Shown here: in pieces, positions 18,291-28,957 of the stretch
Layout: the number at the start of each line of letters is the position of its first letter
How positions within the stretch are numbered: the stretch's first letter is position 1
DNA from: Paralithodes platypus
Lineage: Eukaryota > Arthropoda > Malacostraca > Decapoda > Lithodidae
Assembly (NCBI GenBank): GCA_032716605.1
Contig: CM064480.1
Span: 29,608,879-29,672,878, forward strand
Length of the DNA stretch: 64,000 nt
Direction: 5' to 3'
The notes under the pieces: generated by a model
Told to the model about the DNA's origin: nothing
Databases searched by the model: none
The model's input: only the letters and a program-made list of their open reading frames with translations
Translations under genes and position numbers: made by a program

Positions 18291-18782
18291 TCAATATGCA
18301 GCCAGTAACTATTACCTGAACACCAGACTTACCGGTATCACATTTTCAGCAAAGGTTATCGTACACTCAAATGCAAAGGCGATGCATCAGAGACTCACAG
18401 ATGCATTTTTGTTCCCCAAGTCCTTATTGATCTTCAAACAAGATCGTTTTTCTTTTCCTAACCAAGCTGGTTGTTTCTATATTTCACCATTTTCACTGTA
18501 CTCAATACAATTTAACATTCTCTAGTATGTCCCTCCATAGGCCTAAAAAATGCCTCTAAAAGTACCCCCCAGCTGTATAGGCTCGCTTCGCTTGCCACCC
18601 GCTTGATGAAAAGGCCCCCACCTAAATTTTAGTCACCCTTAATCCGCCCCTGGATATAAAGAATATTACTGTTGTGCTGTTATTTTGAGGCACAAACCTG
18701 GGTGTGAGACCAGGCTCAAATGGAATTATTATATAGGGAGGGAAAGAGTACAAAGGGATACAATTCACAGAGAAAACACAAG

Positions 18783-19330
18783 AAAGTCTCCTAACCAATG
18801 CGGACCAGGTTGCTAAAGCACGCCTCCAGGCAGCCGCCCGTTTGGAGAGTGGCTTGTGGTTATATGCCATCCCCATCCCACCTCTTGGAATTCACTTGGG
18901 TGCTGAAGCGCTCCGGTTTGCCATCGTGCTCAAAGTGGGTGTGTCACTTTGTCACCCACACACTTGCGAGTGTGGTGCATTGATGGGTGCTCAAGGTCAC
19001 CATGCCCTGTTATGTAGGCCGCCTGCCTAGACACTCGGCACTAAATGATGTCATAAAACGAGCCCTGCAGAGTGCTAACCGTGCATCAATTCATGAACCT
19101 CCTGGACTTACCAGAGATGACGGCAAATGGCCAGATGGGATGACCACCTTCCCTTACAAGAATGGCCGGTGCCGAGTGTGGGATGCCACATGTCTTGACA
19201 CTTTCTCAATAACCAACATTATCAGAAGCGCCAACGAAGCAGCTGGTGAAGCCGCCCGGATAGCAGAAAATAGAAAGCGAGAAAAATATCAAGTCCTCGC
19301 CAGACAACATCAGTCCTGAAGGGTCTGGGC
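18783..19330 (+). pseudogene. 3' end of a LINE-type retrotransposon ORF2 (frameshifted)
   Basis: Frame 1 (to 19030) has ADQVAKARLQAAARLESG, GIHLGAEALRFAI and the Cys/His-rich CHPHTCECGALMGAQGHH; near 19010-19020 the reading must move to another frame, which continues RHSALNDVIKRALQ, EPPGLTRDDGKWPDGM, NGRCRVWDATCLDTFS to a stop at 19317-19319. This conserved series (zinc-finger-like block, RH..LN..I.RAL, DGKxPDG, WDxTxxDT) is familiar from C-terminal ends of invertebrate non-LTR retrotransposon proteins. The RT domain is absent, as expected for a 5'-truncated insertion. The 3' flank runs into a (TA)n tract at 19448. Confidence 0.68.
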
Positions 19331-19447
19331 TGTGATTCCTGACTTCGTTAGTAGCAATACGGAAGATTTGGTCTGAGTTGTTATATGAAGACGGGAGCAG
19401 GTGGTTGGATATATTTGGCATACCTTGTCCAGACCCCGTCATCTCAA

Positions 19448-19495
<48 letters not shown>
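19448..19495. repeat. (TA)n microsatellite
   Basis: About 22 TA dinucleotides between the LINE 3' fragment and the left end of the second DIRS element. It may be the LINE tail or a tract expanded after insertion. Confidence 0.9.
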
Positions 19496-19496
<1 letters not shown>

Positions 19497-19510
19497 AATA
19501 TATATATCTA

Positions 19511-19811
19511 TATTTATTAGTGGCCCCTCCATCATTGACGAACATGCCTATTACATAAGGCACCCTCTTCAAACACTCATCCGCCGTAGTTTGAATCTAC
19601 CGCGCAGAGCATTTAAAATTTGAGGAGCCTTCATCATGAGCGCACGCGACCTCACTCATGGCTTCAGTCATTATGAATTGGGTTCTCACTACGAAAAAAC
19701 TTCGTAAAAAATAAAAACAAAATGAAAATAAGAATAACTATTCAATAAGCTTTCCATCATATCGTGGATGTACTTGTGTGGATCTTTTGACATGTCATTC
19801 TTCCTTCTCTG
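19511..19811 (+). repeat. Left inverted terminal repeat of DIRS element 2
   Basis: Begins TTTATTAGTGGCCCC and is the reverse complement of 28370-28650, with a short deletion near 19790 relative to the right repeat (the right copy has CAGATGCTACTGCAGG extra). Its outermost part, GGCCCCTCCATCATTGAC, is exactly complementary to the first half of the internal complementary region at 28160-28190. Right and left repeats differ in this outermost part (CTCCATCA versus CGTAATCA), as is usual for DIRS ends. Confidence 0.85.
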
Positions 19812-21469
19812 CTCTGCGCTCAGCCTGCCCGGACGTGTCTCCCCACGCTCCGCGGGTTCCGCATTTGTTGCGTCCCTAGTGAGTTTTTATTCATTTGTTT
19901 ACTCCGGGATGTATCGAGTAAGGTTAGGATATGCGTAGCAGGAGTGTCCTGGGCTAGTTGCCCGCAGTGCAGTGTATTTTGGGTCGTGTGTTTGGGGCAT
20001 CTATTTCGGATGTACCCTCGTGGTCCTGTTGAGGACAGGTGAACTTTTTCACAGTTAGCTAGCTTTGTGATGCAGGCGGCTTTCATTACGCGTTTTTGCT
20101 TCCTTTTATCTTTCTGATGAGGTAGCGTATTTTTGCTGACGTTCCCAGCGTATTTTTCTTCACTTAGTGAAGTTTTTTCTGGGTCCCGAGTCAGTTCTTC
20201 CCTTTGCCAGAAGTATTTGCTACAGTGGTGTGTTGGCGGTGGTTCCTGTTGTGATATAACTCAGTGCTTTTTGTTTATATTCCGACATGTTACTGTTATC
20301 CGTCTGCCTAGGCCTAGCCAGCCTCTCGTAGCTTTACCACATATACAAGTGTTATTGATTTATTTTCTAAATATGTATTACTGTGTCATGTGTGTCCTGG
20401 TTTAGTTGTGTATTGGCTAATTCCACTGACTATTTATGTGTCCTGGGTTAGTTGTGTATTGGCTAATTCCACGGTCTATGTTGGGCCCGGCGTTAGTTGT
20501 GTTTTGGCTACGCCTCGGTCCGGTGTTGCGTTCAGATGGTATCTGGACGGGGTGGGTTTTTTCCGGCGGGTTTTTCTCGGTTTCACCTTGATAACCCCGG
20601 CTGGTTGCCGAGTTTTGGCCACGCGTGGTTTAAAACAGGCTTGTTTCCCCGGCGAGTGGGTGTCTGTGGCTCCCCAGGACTGCGTCTCTGGGGTGCCTGT
20701 TTCAGGCTCCTTATGATTCCCGGCGGGTTGGCTGTACCCATCTAACAGTGTTCATACGGACACGTGTTGTTTGTAGTTTTTTCGGTTTTGCAAGGCCAAT
20801 ATAAAACTATGCTGTTGTTGTATTTCCTCCCCGGCGATCTTTTACAAAGAAGTGGGGATAGGAACAATTGGGGTTAACTTTTAAAAATTTAAATCACCCG
20901 GCGGGTGCAACCTGGAAGGGTGGGATGACCGAATTTGAAAAATTCAGTTTAGTTGACCAGACAATTGAGGGATGCATTGTATATCGCCTCCTTCAACATA
21001 CGGCGCTTTAGGGCACAATTGGGGTTAACGTTTTTTAAACTAATATTCACACCTGGCGGGTGCTCCTTGGAAGGATGGGAATAACGAATTTACAATTCAG
21101 TTAGTTAACCAGACAATTGAGGGATACGTTTTGTATCGCCGCCTTCAACATACGGCGATCTAAAAAGATACTTCGGGAGAAGTTAGATCTCGTATATTTG
21201 TCAGGCTTCCCAGTTTTTGATCTACGAGATAATTCGGGGGCCGGCGTCTTTTTTAGTTTTTTTTTTCTCCAAAATTGAATCTTGAAACAAATACCACCGG
21301 AAAGACTTAATCAGTTATAAACGCCTTGCTGGTCTTTATATATTATGTCAGAGGGTATTCATAAATCTTTTGGACAAATAAAGATATTCTGAAATCTTTT
21401 ACTTAGGAAACCCCACCGCGTAGCGAGCTGTAGTCGTTGAGTATTACGTCTCGTTACCCGGCGGGATAT
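19812..21469 (+). other. 5' region of DIRS element 2, first part
   Basis: No coding region. It has three related stretches with GTGTCCTGGGTTAGTTGTG and TATTGGCTAATTCCAC (20390-20510, period about 48), and two copies of a block with CCCGGCGGGTGC..GGAAGG..GGATGCATTG/GATACGTTTTG TATCGCC (about 20830-21010 and 21010-21140). The motif CCCGGCG recurs throughout this region to 23250. These look like diverged relatives of the 427-base tandem unit at 22708-23560. Confidence 0.5.
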
Positions 21470-22141
21470 TTAACCCGTTGAGCCCCGGCTAGTTATAATA
21501 TTTTGTTCACCCCAGTCCCAAGCCATTTTCACTTCTTTTTTTTTGTTTGCTAAAATGGAAGACAAGGATGAGAAATGAAAAAAAAAAAAAAAAAAAAATC
21601 ACCTCAGATATTTTTTTTGGGGGGGGGGGGAGCCTCAAAAAAATGTGTTGAACCAAAATGGAAGAGAACAGTGAGAAATGAAGAAAAAAATAAAAAAAAA
21701 CTCACCTCGGTCATTTGGGGGGCGGGGGGGGGGTCGAAAGTTCGTCTCCCCCGCATGACCACCCGCCTGGGTGCACTAGGGTGAAAACTGAGTATGGCAT
21801 TGTACGGCATAAAATCCTAAGGAGTGTCTCACATAAATCTCAAGCCTCTAGCTCCCATATGACCGGAGTAATGAAGGTTCAAAGTGGCGGTGAACTAAGG
21901 GTGTAAAGTATCCCCACTAAGCCCACCACCACCAGCCGCGCGGCTGTCTTGGCCCGCTCACACCTACCGGCCCGGCTCCCACACACACTACGGTACCTCC
22001 CCCTCCTATTCTCCCGCCATTTCCTACCTTACGAGCCACGTAACTGATTTTAATATGTCGGACGCACGTGATGCGTCGCTGGGAGTTGGTGATCAAACAC
22101 TGCCGACGCATCACGTGCGACGCTGGGTCTCACTGGGTTAA
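21470..22141. mobile_element. TTAA-target MITE, family C, copy 2 (nested in DIRS element 2)
   Basis: Flanked by TTAA (21470-21473, 22138-22141), starting CCCGTTGAGCCCCGGCTAG and ending GGGTCTCACTGGG. It is nearly identical to 15467-16139, including the CACGTG-containing inverted repeat near the right end. Its position inside the 5' region of DIRS element 2 shows it inserted after that element or travelled with it. Confidence 0.82.
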
Positions 22142-22707
22142 CACTTGTGTGCGAACATGATTGGGTTAACCTTATGAGCATTAATTCCTGGAATTTTTTT
22201 TTTTTTTCCAGAGCTGGGTCCCGGCGGGTCTATGCAGAACCTGGAGTAAGTTTCCCACCAGTCTCTGTCATGGCTACCTTTGCCCCGGTTTTTTCTTTAT
22301 GCATTACGCCCTCCTGTTCAGGTATCCCTATTTTTGCGCACACCCTTTGTATCAAATCTGTTAAAATGTCTCGTTTGGTGTGGGTTACCTTTCCGGCATT
22401 TTTCTCGTTGCTCCGAGAATACCGTTTTTGTTTACCGAGTTTTAGTCAGGATGGCTAAAATAGGTAAGTTACCCCGACGAGTTTGGTCGCTTGAGGGCTC
22501 ATCAGAATCTTCATTTTCTGTGGTCGAGCCTGGGATCAGGCTTCCTATGTTATTCATTGCTTTAGGCATTACGCCCTCCTGTAATGTCTCATTTGGTGTG
22601 GGTTACCTTTCAGGCTTCCTGTGTTATTCCCGGCGAAGGGGGCTCCACACAGTTATCTAGGTGATCATGCTGACACCTGTTGGACATGGTTTTCTCAGCT
22701 TTTCAAA
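22142..22707 (+). other. 5' region of DIRS element 2, second part
   Basis: No coding region recognised. Two partly matching stretches (GCATTACGCCCTCCTGT.., GTGTGGGTTACCTTTC.., near 22300-22390 and 22565-22615) show internal duplication. An AG-containing pyrimidine tract at 22195-22210 resembles a splice acceptor but cannot be confirmed. Confidence 0.4.
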
Positions 22708-23560
22708 GCCATTGAAACAATGCTGTCTGTTTGTTTGGTCTTTGCCTCCCGGCGACCTTTTTTACAAAGAGGTCTGGGGCAGGTATAATTGGTTTGACAT
22801 TGCATATAAAACCCGGCGGTTGTACCTTCGGGTGGTTATATTAACGGATTTGCGATTCGCGATAATTTGCCAAACAATTGATTGATACAATAGGGTATCA
22901 CGGCCTTCAAGACGGCGATCTATGAGGGCTTCTGGGAGAAGCAGGATTAGAGATTAAGATAGGCTTAAACTTTTTATGGGATAAAAAGATGCCTGAATCT
23001 TACTAGTGTTTCAAGTGTAAAGGGATACTTGAAAGACTTCATCTTTAATAAAGATATGCTTCATCTTTATGAGGATTAAGAAGTTATACTTAATTCTTTT
23101 GGACAGGTAAAAGATATGCTGAAATCTTTAATAAGCCATTGAAACAATGCTGTTTGTTTGTTTAGTCTTTCCCTCCCGGCGACCTTTATACAAAGAGGTC
23201 TGGGGCAGGTACAATTGGTTTGACATTGCATATAAAACCCGGCGGTTGTACCTTCGGGTGGTTATATTAACTGATTTGCAATTCGCGATAATTTGCCAAA
23301 CAATTGATTGATACAAGAGGGTATCACGGCCTTCAAGACGGCGATCTATGAGGGCTTCTGGGAGAAGCCGGATTAGAGATTAAGATAGGCTTAGACTTTT
23401 TATGGGATAAAAAGATGCCGGAATCTTACTAGTGTTTCAAGTGTAAAGGGATACTTGAAAGACTTCATCTTTAATAGAGATATGCTTCATCTTTATGAGG
23501 ATTCAGAAGATATGCTTAAATCTTCTGGACAGGTAAAGATATGCTGAAATCTTTACTATG
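22708..23560 (+). repeat. 427-base tandem duplication made of consecutive hairpins
   Basis: Two units, 22708-23134 and 23135-23560, differ at a few percent of bases. Each reads as a run of short inverted repeats: GACCT..AGGTC, TGATAC..GTATCA, GCTTC-TGGGA-GAAGC, AAGAT..CTTTTTAT-GGG-ATAAAAAG..ATCTT (22956-23001), TTTCAAGT..ACTTGAAA (23009-23034), and several with the loop ATGCT(T/G)AA closed by AAAGAT/ATCTTT or AGAAGAT/ATCTTCT. Differences between units in the stems are partly compensated (AGAAG/CTTCT in one, AGAA/TTCT in the other). Confidence 0.75.
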
Positions 23561-24018
23561 AAACTAAAGGAAAACGAAAAGTAGTGGTGGAGTGCTACGG
23601 TTCGTTGACCGGCGGTTTTGTGGCACATATTTTGTACCATTTTTTGGGTGTAACCCTATTAGCATTAATCCCCGGAAATTTCTCTTTCCAGGGCGGAGTA
23701 CCGGAGTTGCACCAGGTGACCAGGTAGTTCCCGGGGGCGGGGTAGTTTTCCCCCAGTCTCTGTCATGTCGGCACTTGAACCTCTCATTGCTGTATGTTCA
23801 ACGCCGTTAAGCTCAGGTATCCCTATCTTATTTTTATTTGTTAATGAAATAATTTAATAACTGAATCATAATAAACATATATATTTTCTATGATTATATT
23901 ATGATAATATTGTGTTTATTTATAGTAATTTATTTTAATACAATTAAATATAAATTAAATTAATTAGTATACTTTATGATTTTGCTCACCAGCTCTGCTT
24001 TCAATGTGTTAATGAGCT

Positions 24019-25318
24019 ATGGGAGCTTTTAATTATCATAAACCTTTACGGGACTCGGACGAGGGCTCCCATTCAGAGAGTATACCGAGCTCGCAAGCGA
24101 GGGACAGCCACAGCCAAGGTGTATGGCGATACTCACAGTCCTGGCAGGACAGAACACATCCCTTTGTGACTCAACTAGTGCTGACGTCCACCGGGATGCC
24201 GATGTACCATCTTCTATCCCAGTTTTAACATGGCAACATGTGGAGGTCCCGGCTTCGGCGGGATCTTCCCATGATAAGCCAGACTTAACGGATGAAGAAC
24301 AACGATCTCTGGTCTCAGAGATGGATGTTGAAGAGTCCAGTCACCTTCTAGGCGACTCTCAGGGTACTGTCGAATCTCCACGGAGTTCGTCATCGGCTAG
24401 GTATGTACCGGCGGAAGAGATTGATGGACTACTATTTAATGCACTTAATAGGTTCTTTGGCCCTACGCCGGAAACTCCTTTCGATACGGGAGATCCCGCG
24501 ATGTCGACGAATGTGCGACCTCTGGCTACATCCTTTGCTTTAGCTAAAATACCTAACCATCCTCTTGTGTCAGATCCAATTTCCAATGTGCCAGGCACAG
24601 CAGCTCTCACTACTTCCACTGTGCGAGTCATATCAGACATATCTCCCCCTCCTTTAGACAAGGCGCCAGTCAAAAAAACAGGAGCTATGCCTCTTTTATA
24701 CGGGCCGGATGAGTCAGGGGTAGCAATGTTACGGAAATGTTTTGGATGTTCATATTAAGGACATTCCAAGTTATTATAACCATGACTTATTCTTCCCACC
24801 AAATCCCTCCAGAACGCCATTCTTGGTTCTCTCTTCCGGTTTTTGGTGCCGGCGGAGTCCCCTCTGCTTGGCTGCCACCCCCCAAATAATCAATTTGTGC
24901 GAATTATAAGCTCCCTTTAGCACGCCTTCCCCAGATTACCTAGACCGCGAGTTTAGGTTAAGAGGAAAAGCGTTTAAACTGTTTTCGCAATATATGGTTC
25001 CCAGCAAGTAACAAAGTCTCTGTTACGCTCTTCTCAGGCAATAGAAGCCGCGGAAGTCAGGAAAGCCATTGAACTTTCCCGGCGCTTGCTTCTCCAGACT
25101 TCCATCCAAGTCTTTAGGAGATATTCGGACGGCCTTATTAGAGGCAGTTCGAGCAAGGCAGGATCTGAGGATGTTCTTAGTGAAGAAACTTCTTGACCGT
25201 ATTGCAAGCCAAGTAGTTCTGTCTCCAGTTCTAATTCCTTCTTTGATTTCACCAGCAGTTTGGAGGACTGTTTTCAATTTGGCACAAGCATTCAAGCAAG
25301 GTCCCCGCAAGCCCTGAT
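24019..25318 (+). pseudogene. Gag remnant of DIRS element 2
   Basis: Broken into several frames. A first piece starts MGAFNYHKPLRDSDEG at 24019; the main piece (24123-24758) is acidic and Ser/Pro-rich with PAEEIDGLLFNALNRFFG; near 24930-25010 LDREFRLRGKAFKLFSQYM parallels LDRDFKFRQRAARQLS of element 1; 25108-25310 has DIRTALLEAVRARQDLRMF..WRTVFNLAQ, parallel to DIRHSLHEATRCRQQLRVAF..WQGAFLLAQ of element 1. At least three frame changes separate these. The Arg/Gly-rich tail of element 1 gag is missing because of the deletion described next. Confidence 0.72.
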
Positions 25319-25840
25319 GCCCTTGGTTAGAACAAGGGATCAGGGTCTGGTGGTATCTGGGCGACTAACTGGTGGTGGCAGAAACAGAAAAGTTACGCAT
25401 CATTCATGTCTACGTTACGTTAAACCATCTCAAATCTCTAGGATTCAAGGTCAACTTAGTAAAAGTTAAACCCTTGTTCCCCCACAAGTATTTCAGGGGA
25501 TAGGGCTGGTCGAGGACACAGCTTCTCTCACTCTGAGTCAGAGTGTGGACACTCGAAACAGATTTCACAAAAACTGTTTATGTTTCTCCACAGTCTGACT
25601 ACGACACAGAGACTTTGGGAATCTCTAGTCGGTTCTCTCAACTGGGTTCAGCTAACTGTGAAGTTGGGCCGGTTGTAAGTCTAACGTTTAATCTTGGAGG
25701 GCAACAAATTTTTCCCACTATTACCGGCGGGGATAGTATGGCCTATCCCAACGTTATTACACAACTTACTAGCGGTTTGGGCGACGAGAGAAATGTTGCA
25801 CGCAGTCATGTCATGAACCTCTCCTCCGCTGTCGGTATGG
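25300..25840 (+). pseudogene. Reverse transcriptase remnant of DIRS element 2
   Basis: The gag sequence ending near FNLAQ runs, about 25303, directly into sequence matching element 1 RT from KQALTPLL onward. The fingers and most of the palm (about 190 residues in element 1) are therefore gone. The catalytic box reads YLGD followed by a stop codon where element 1 has YLDDW (25354-25368). Then come LGFKVNLVKVKPLFP and WESLVGSLNW-like segments in shifted frames, matching LGFKLNIPKSCLSPS and WDSLLGSLNW of element 1. Confidence 0.78.
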
Positions 25841-26705
25841 GTGGACATGGATGCGTCAGGAACGATAGGAACAGGGCTTTTAGTCAAACCTCAGGCATCA
25901 GGGTCAAAGGTTTTGGTCCCATTTAGAAATCTTCCACATCAATGTCAAAGACTTACTAGTCCCCTTATCTGTCCTTCAGGCTCACGGCTCTGCTTTACGG
26001 GGCAAGTTGGTGGCCTTCAGAATGGACAATCTGAATGCGGTTCACTGTATTCAGAAACAAGGGTCAATGAGATCTCGGAAGTGGCTAAACGTGTCAGAAA
26101 AGATTTTTATACTAGCCAACAGGCTGGACATTCATCTTCACGCATCTTATCTCCCAGGCGTAGCAAACGTCTGGGCAGACGCTCTGTCTCAAGAGACAAA
26201 GCACAACAGTAGAATGGGCGCTCTTGCGTGTGCGGAGCATTACCATCCACAAGTGGATTTGTTTGCGTCCGAGAAGACTCACAAACTCCCACTGTACCTC
26301 ACCCGCCGGACAACAACGCCGGCGGGCGGACCTGATGCTCTGATGACGGACGAGAACAGGTTGAGTTCCATTTATATATTTTCCGCCGCCAGATGCGTCT
26401 CTAATGTGCCACGTAGTCAACAAACTACAGGATTAGCGAGGCGTAGTCTCGCTAATCGCGCCCCTGTGGCCGGCGCAGTGTGGTACCAGCATTTGAACAC
26501 GTGGTGCCCGCACCCAGTGTCACTCCCGGTCGGGTTGTTCCACTTAGAACACAATTGGCAACCTAGAAACCTCGCGGACTTGTTCATTATGGACATTCAG
26601 GAGGCCAAGTGGCTAGCACCATATGGTAGCGACGTGACCAAGATATTCACGAATCAATATACAGTTTCAATCGCATTGGCAAGCTTTTACGTCTTGGATT
26701 CTTAG
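25841..26705 (+). pseudogene. RNase H and methylase-like region of DIRS element 2
   Basis: VDMDASGTIG at 25838-25870 matches VDTDASSEVG of element 1; after a frame change the frame from 26007 has AFRMDNLNAVHCIQKQGS, PGVANVWADALSQE (RNase H) and YHPQVDLFASEKTHKLP, GGPDALMTD (methylase-like), then RAPVAGAVWYQHLNTWCP. Strong collinearity with element 1 (FRMDNMSAVHCIQKQGS). The frame is open to 26705 except for the upstream shifts. Confidence 0.78.
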
Positions 26706-27460
26706 AACAAAACAAACTGTGCCCTCGGTGGCGTTGGTTGTTAATTATTTAATTTATCTGTTCATGCAGGAACATTTATCTGAATGTGATTTATGTGGGC
26801 AGGTTTTAAACTCCGCCCACCTCCCCGTCAGCTCAGGCCTACATGGTCTCTGGACAAAGCATCGTCGTTTTTCTCGTTCCCGTATGTACCAAAGACTGCA
26901 GATTTTACAAAAGGGCAGTATTCCTTATGGCTTTGGCTACCGGGAACAGAGTATCTGAGCTGGCGGCGATGAGCAACACACCTAATTGCCTCAGGTTTGA
27001 TAGGCTTCATGAGTGTATTCACATTGCACCTTCCCCAGGATTCATAGCCAAGAATGAGCACAGTGAACACGTGTTTTCAGAGTTCACGGTGCCGGCGTTA
27101 AAAAGGGGAAAGGTGCACCATCTTTTTTGCCCAGTGCAAGCTCTAACCAAATATTTAAGAGTGGCACCTCTAAATCACCAGGGTGCTTTATGGGTCGCAA
27201 GTCCGGGTGAACGCTTGATGGAGCGTACACTGGCTTCTCTCTTGGTCGAGGACTTTAAAGAGAGGAATCCCGGCGTTGTGGGTAAGACCCACGATTTACA
27301 CAAGGGGACAGCCTCTTTACGTTTCCTTAATAATCTTTCGGTGGAAGTTATTAAGTCCACACAGTTGTGGGCCTCTAATCAGGAGTTTTTGACTCGATAC
27401 CTTTCAGTAGCTCTGGACAAACCTTCCTTGCCATGTATAGCTTTACGGCAGAGGGTCTAG
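26706..27460 (+). pseudogene. Tyrosine recombinase of DIRS element 2, catalytic Arg lost
   Basis: The N-terminal part is in short shifted frames (VPSVALVVNYLIYLF). The catalytic part 26843-27460 has LMALATGNRVSELAAM (first Arg kept), then THDLHKGTASLRFLNN where element 1 has AHDVRSYAATVRFLNN, so the second catalytic Arg of His-x-x-Arg is His (codon CAC, 27299-27301, one G-to-A step from CGC). The C-terminal LWASNQEFLTRYLSVA keeps the Tyr. Likely inactive. Confidence 0.8.
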
Positions 27461-28159
27461 GTGGCCCTTTTAGTCACGTTTTGTTTAATTTCAAGAAAAA
27501 GGGGGGGGGGGGGGGGAGGGTGCAGTCAGTGTGACATAGGACACCCTAGACCCCTCCGGAGTATGTGTTCGGAACATACGAGCTGTGATACTGGTTGTAG
27601 GCATTGTATTATAAAATTTCTCTGTAGTATTCATTGCAGGAAATTGTGCTAAAGGCCAATAGTAGTGTTACAACAATTCTTGTTGTAAGTAGCTTTGGCT
27701 GTGAAGCAATAGATTTTTGAGAAATCTCGGTAGTTGCAACTACGACTTTTACTTTTGAAGTAATTACTTCTGCATAAGTACACGAGTTCAGTACTTCTAC
27801 GAATGTACAAGAATTCATTTATGTTTGGTTATATTTTTAGGAATATATCCACTAGTTAATGGGGTTTATATGTGCACATGTAAACTTATAAGTTTTTAGT
27901 TTTCACCACTTACTTTAAGTGGGGTGCCTTCTTAACTAGCAGATCTGTGCACAGAGTCTCAGAGTTAACCCTTTTTTCAAGCAGGCTTCTTTGAAGCACG
28001 CTCCTGCTTGTACCCCTTGTTGAAGAATTAGGCTGTATAAAGTTTATGCACCCGAATATCTCTTTTTTACAAAAGTAAGAATACTATGTGGTTGTTTGAT
28101 TATCTTCTTTTCTAGAGTTATGATATGATTACGAATGTCTCCCTCCAGTCTTAGAAATC
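27461..28159 (+). other. 3' untranslated region of DIRS element 2
   Basis: Follows the recombinase stop. It has a G-run (about 27499-27516) and a series of small inverted repeats such as GTTTATATGTGCACATGTAAAC and CAAGCAGGcttctttgaagcacgctCCTGCTTG. No coding region. Confidence 0.5.
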
Positions 28160-28268
28160 AGGCATGTTCGTCAATGATGGAGGGGCCACTAATAAATTAT
28201 TGGTTTGACTCCTGTAAGGAGATAAAGAAAACCTAATATTTAGTAGTGGCCCCGTAATCATTGACGAC
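28160..28268 (+). repeat. Internal complementary region (ICR) of DIRS element 2
   Basis: The first half (CGTCAATGATGGAGGGGCCACTAATAAA in pieces) is exactly complementary to the left terminus at 19511-19545; the second half (from GACTCCTGTAAGGAG to ATCATTGACGA) is complementary to the right terminus at 28621-28686 with one mismatch. The region is itself a near palindrome with GGTTTGACTCCTGTAAGGAG at its centre, marking where the two ends meet in the circular intermediate. Confidence 0.85.
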
Positions 28269-28334
28269 TGGGGCCCTCCCGACCATCCCCTTCCCATTCG
28301 TTGATGTATTAAGGATTTTGGTTTACTTGATATG

Positions 28335-28686
28335 TCAGTGAAGGAAGAATGACGCCTGCAGTAGCATCTGGTCAAAAGATCCACACAAGTACATCCACGA
28401 TATGATGGAAAGATTATTGAATAGTTATTCTTATTTTGTTTTTGTTTTTATTTTTTACGAAGTTTTTTCGTAGTGAGAATCCAATTCATAATGACTGAAG
28501 CCATGAGTGAGGTCGCGTGCGCTCATGATGAAGGCTCCTCAGATTTTAAATGCTCTGCGCGGTAGATTCAAACTACGGCAGATGAGTGTTTGAAGAGGGT
28601 GCCTTATGTAATAGGCATGTTCGTCAATGATTACGGGGCCACTACTAAATAATAGGTTTTCTTTATCTCCTTACAGGAGTCAAACC
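28335..28686 (+). repeat. Right inverted terminal repeat of DIRS element 2
   Basis: Reverse complement of 19511-19811, extended outward to CTCCTTACAGGAGTCAAACC. The extreme end shares the plan of the element 1 terminus: a small hairpin (CTCC-TTACA-GGAG here, GGGAGG-TCGTCAAA-CCTCCC there) next to an AAAACCT-containing core. Confidence 0.83.
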
Positions 28687-28707
28687 TATAATATACAGTA
28701 TATACAG

Positions 28708-28763
<56 letters not shown>

Positions 28764-28766
<3 letters not shown>

Positions 28767-28957
28767 GTGGAGTGGTCTTGCCACTGGCCTGGTAATCCAA
28801 AGGGCCCGGGTTCAAATCCCGATGTATCAATGGGAAGATATTATTGGGATGGAATTTGTGCTGTACCTAGTATCAGTGCATTACCACAAGCGCACCGAAA
28901 CGTCAATAAAATACCCTCATTGTTCCCTGATTAAATAGCACTGTATGAATATTCCCA
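28764..28957 (+). repeat. tRNA-derived SINE-like repeat
   Basis: Immediately after a (TA)n tract (28709-28763) comes an A-box-like TGGTGGAGTGG (28765-28775) and, 34 bases on, a B box GGTTCAAATCC (28809-28819) within GGGCCCGGGTTCAAATCCCG. No cloverleaf with proper acceptor pairing can be drawn, so this is a SINE head or tRNA-like relic, not a tRNA gene. The following 130 bases would be the non-tRNA body. Confidence 0.5.

Larger units (their letters stand above)
19511..28686 (+). mobile_element. DIRS-like retrotransposon (element 2), structurally complete ends, defective genes
   Basis: Left inverted terminal repeat 19511-19811, long 5' region, broken gag, RT remnant, RNase H and methylase-like region, tyrosine recombinase, internal complementary region 28160-28268 and right inverted repeat 28335-28686 are all present in DIRS order. 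The two terminal repeats match as reverse complements over about 290 bases, and the internal complementary region contains sequences complementary to both ends. The RT core is deleted, the YLDD box is damaged and the recombinase has lost a catalytic Arg, so it cannot be autonomous. A family C MITE sits inside (21470-22141). Confidence 0.88.

Noticed and set aside
28764..28830. tRNA gene after the (TA)n tract
   Set aside because: A and B boxes are present, but no cloverleaf acceptor stem can be formed; better explained as a SINE head.
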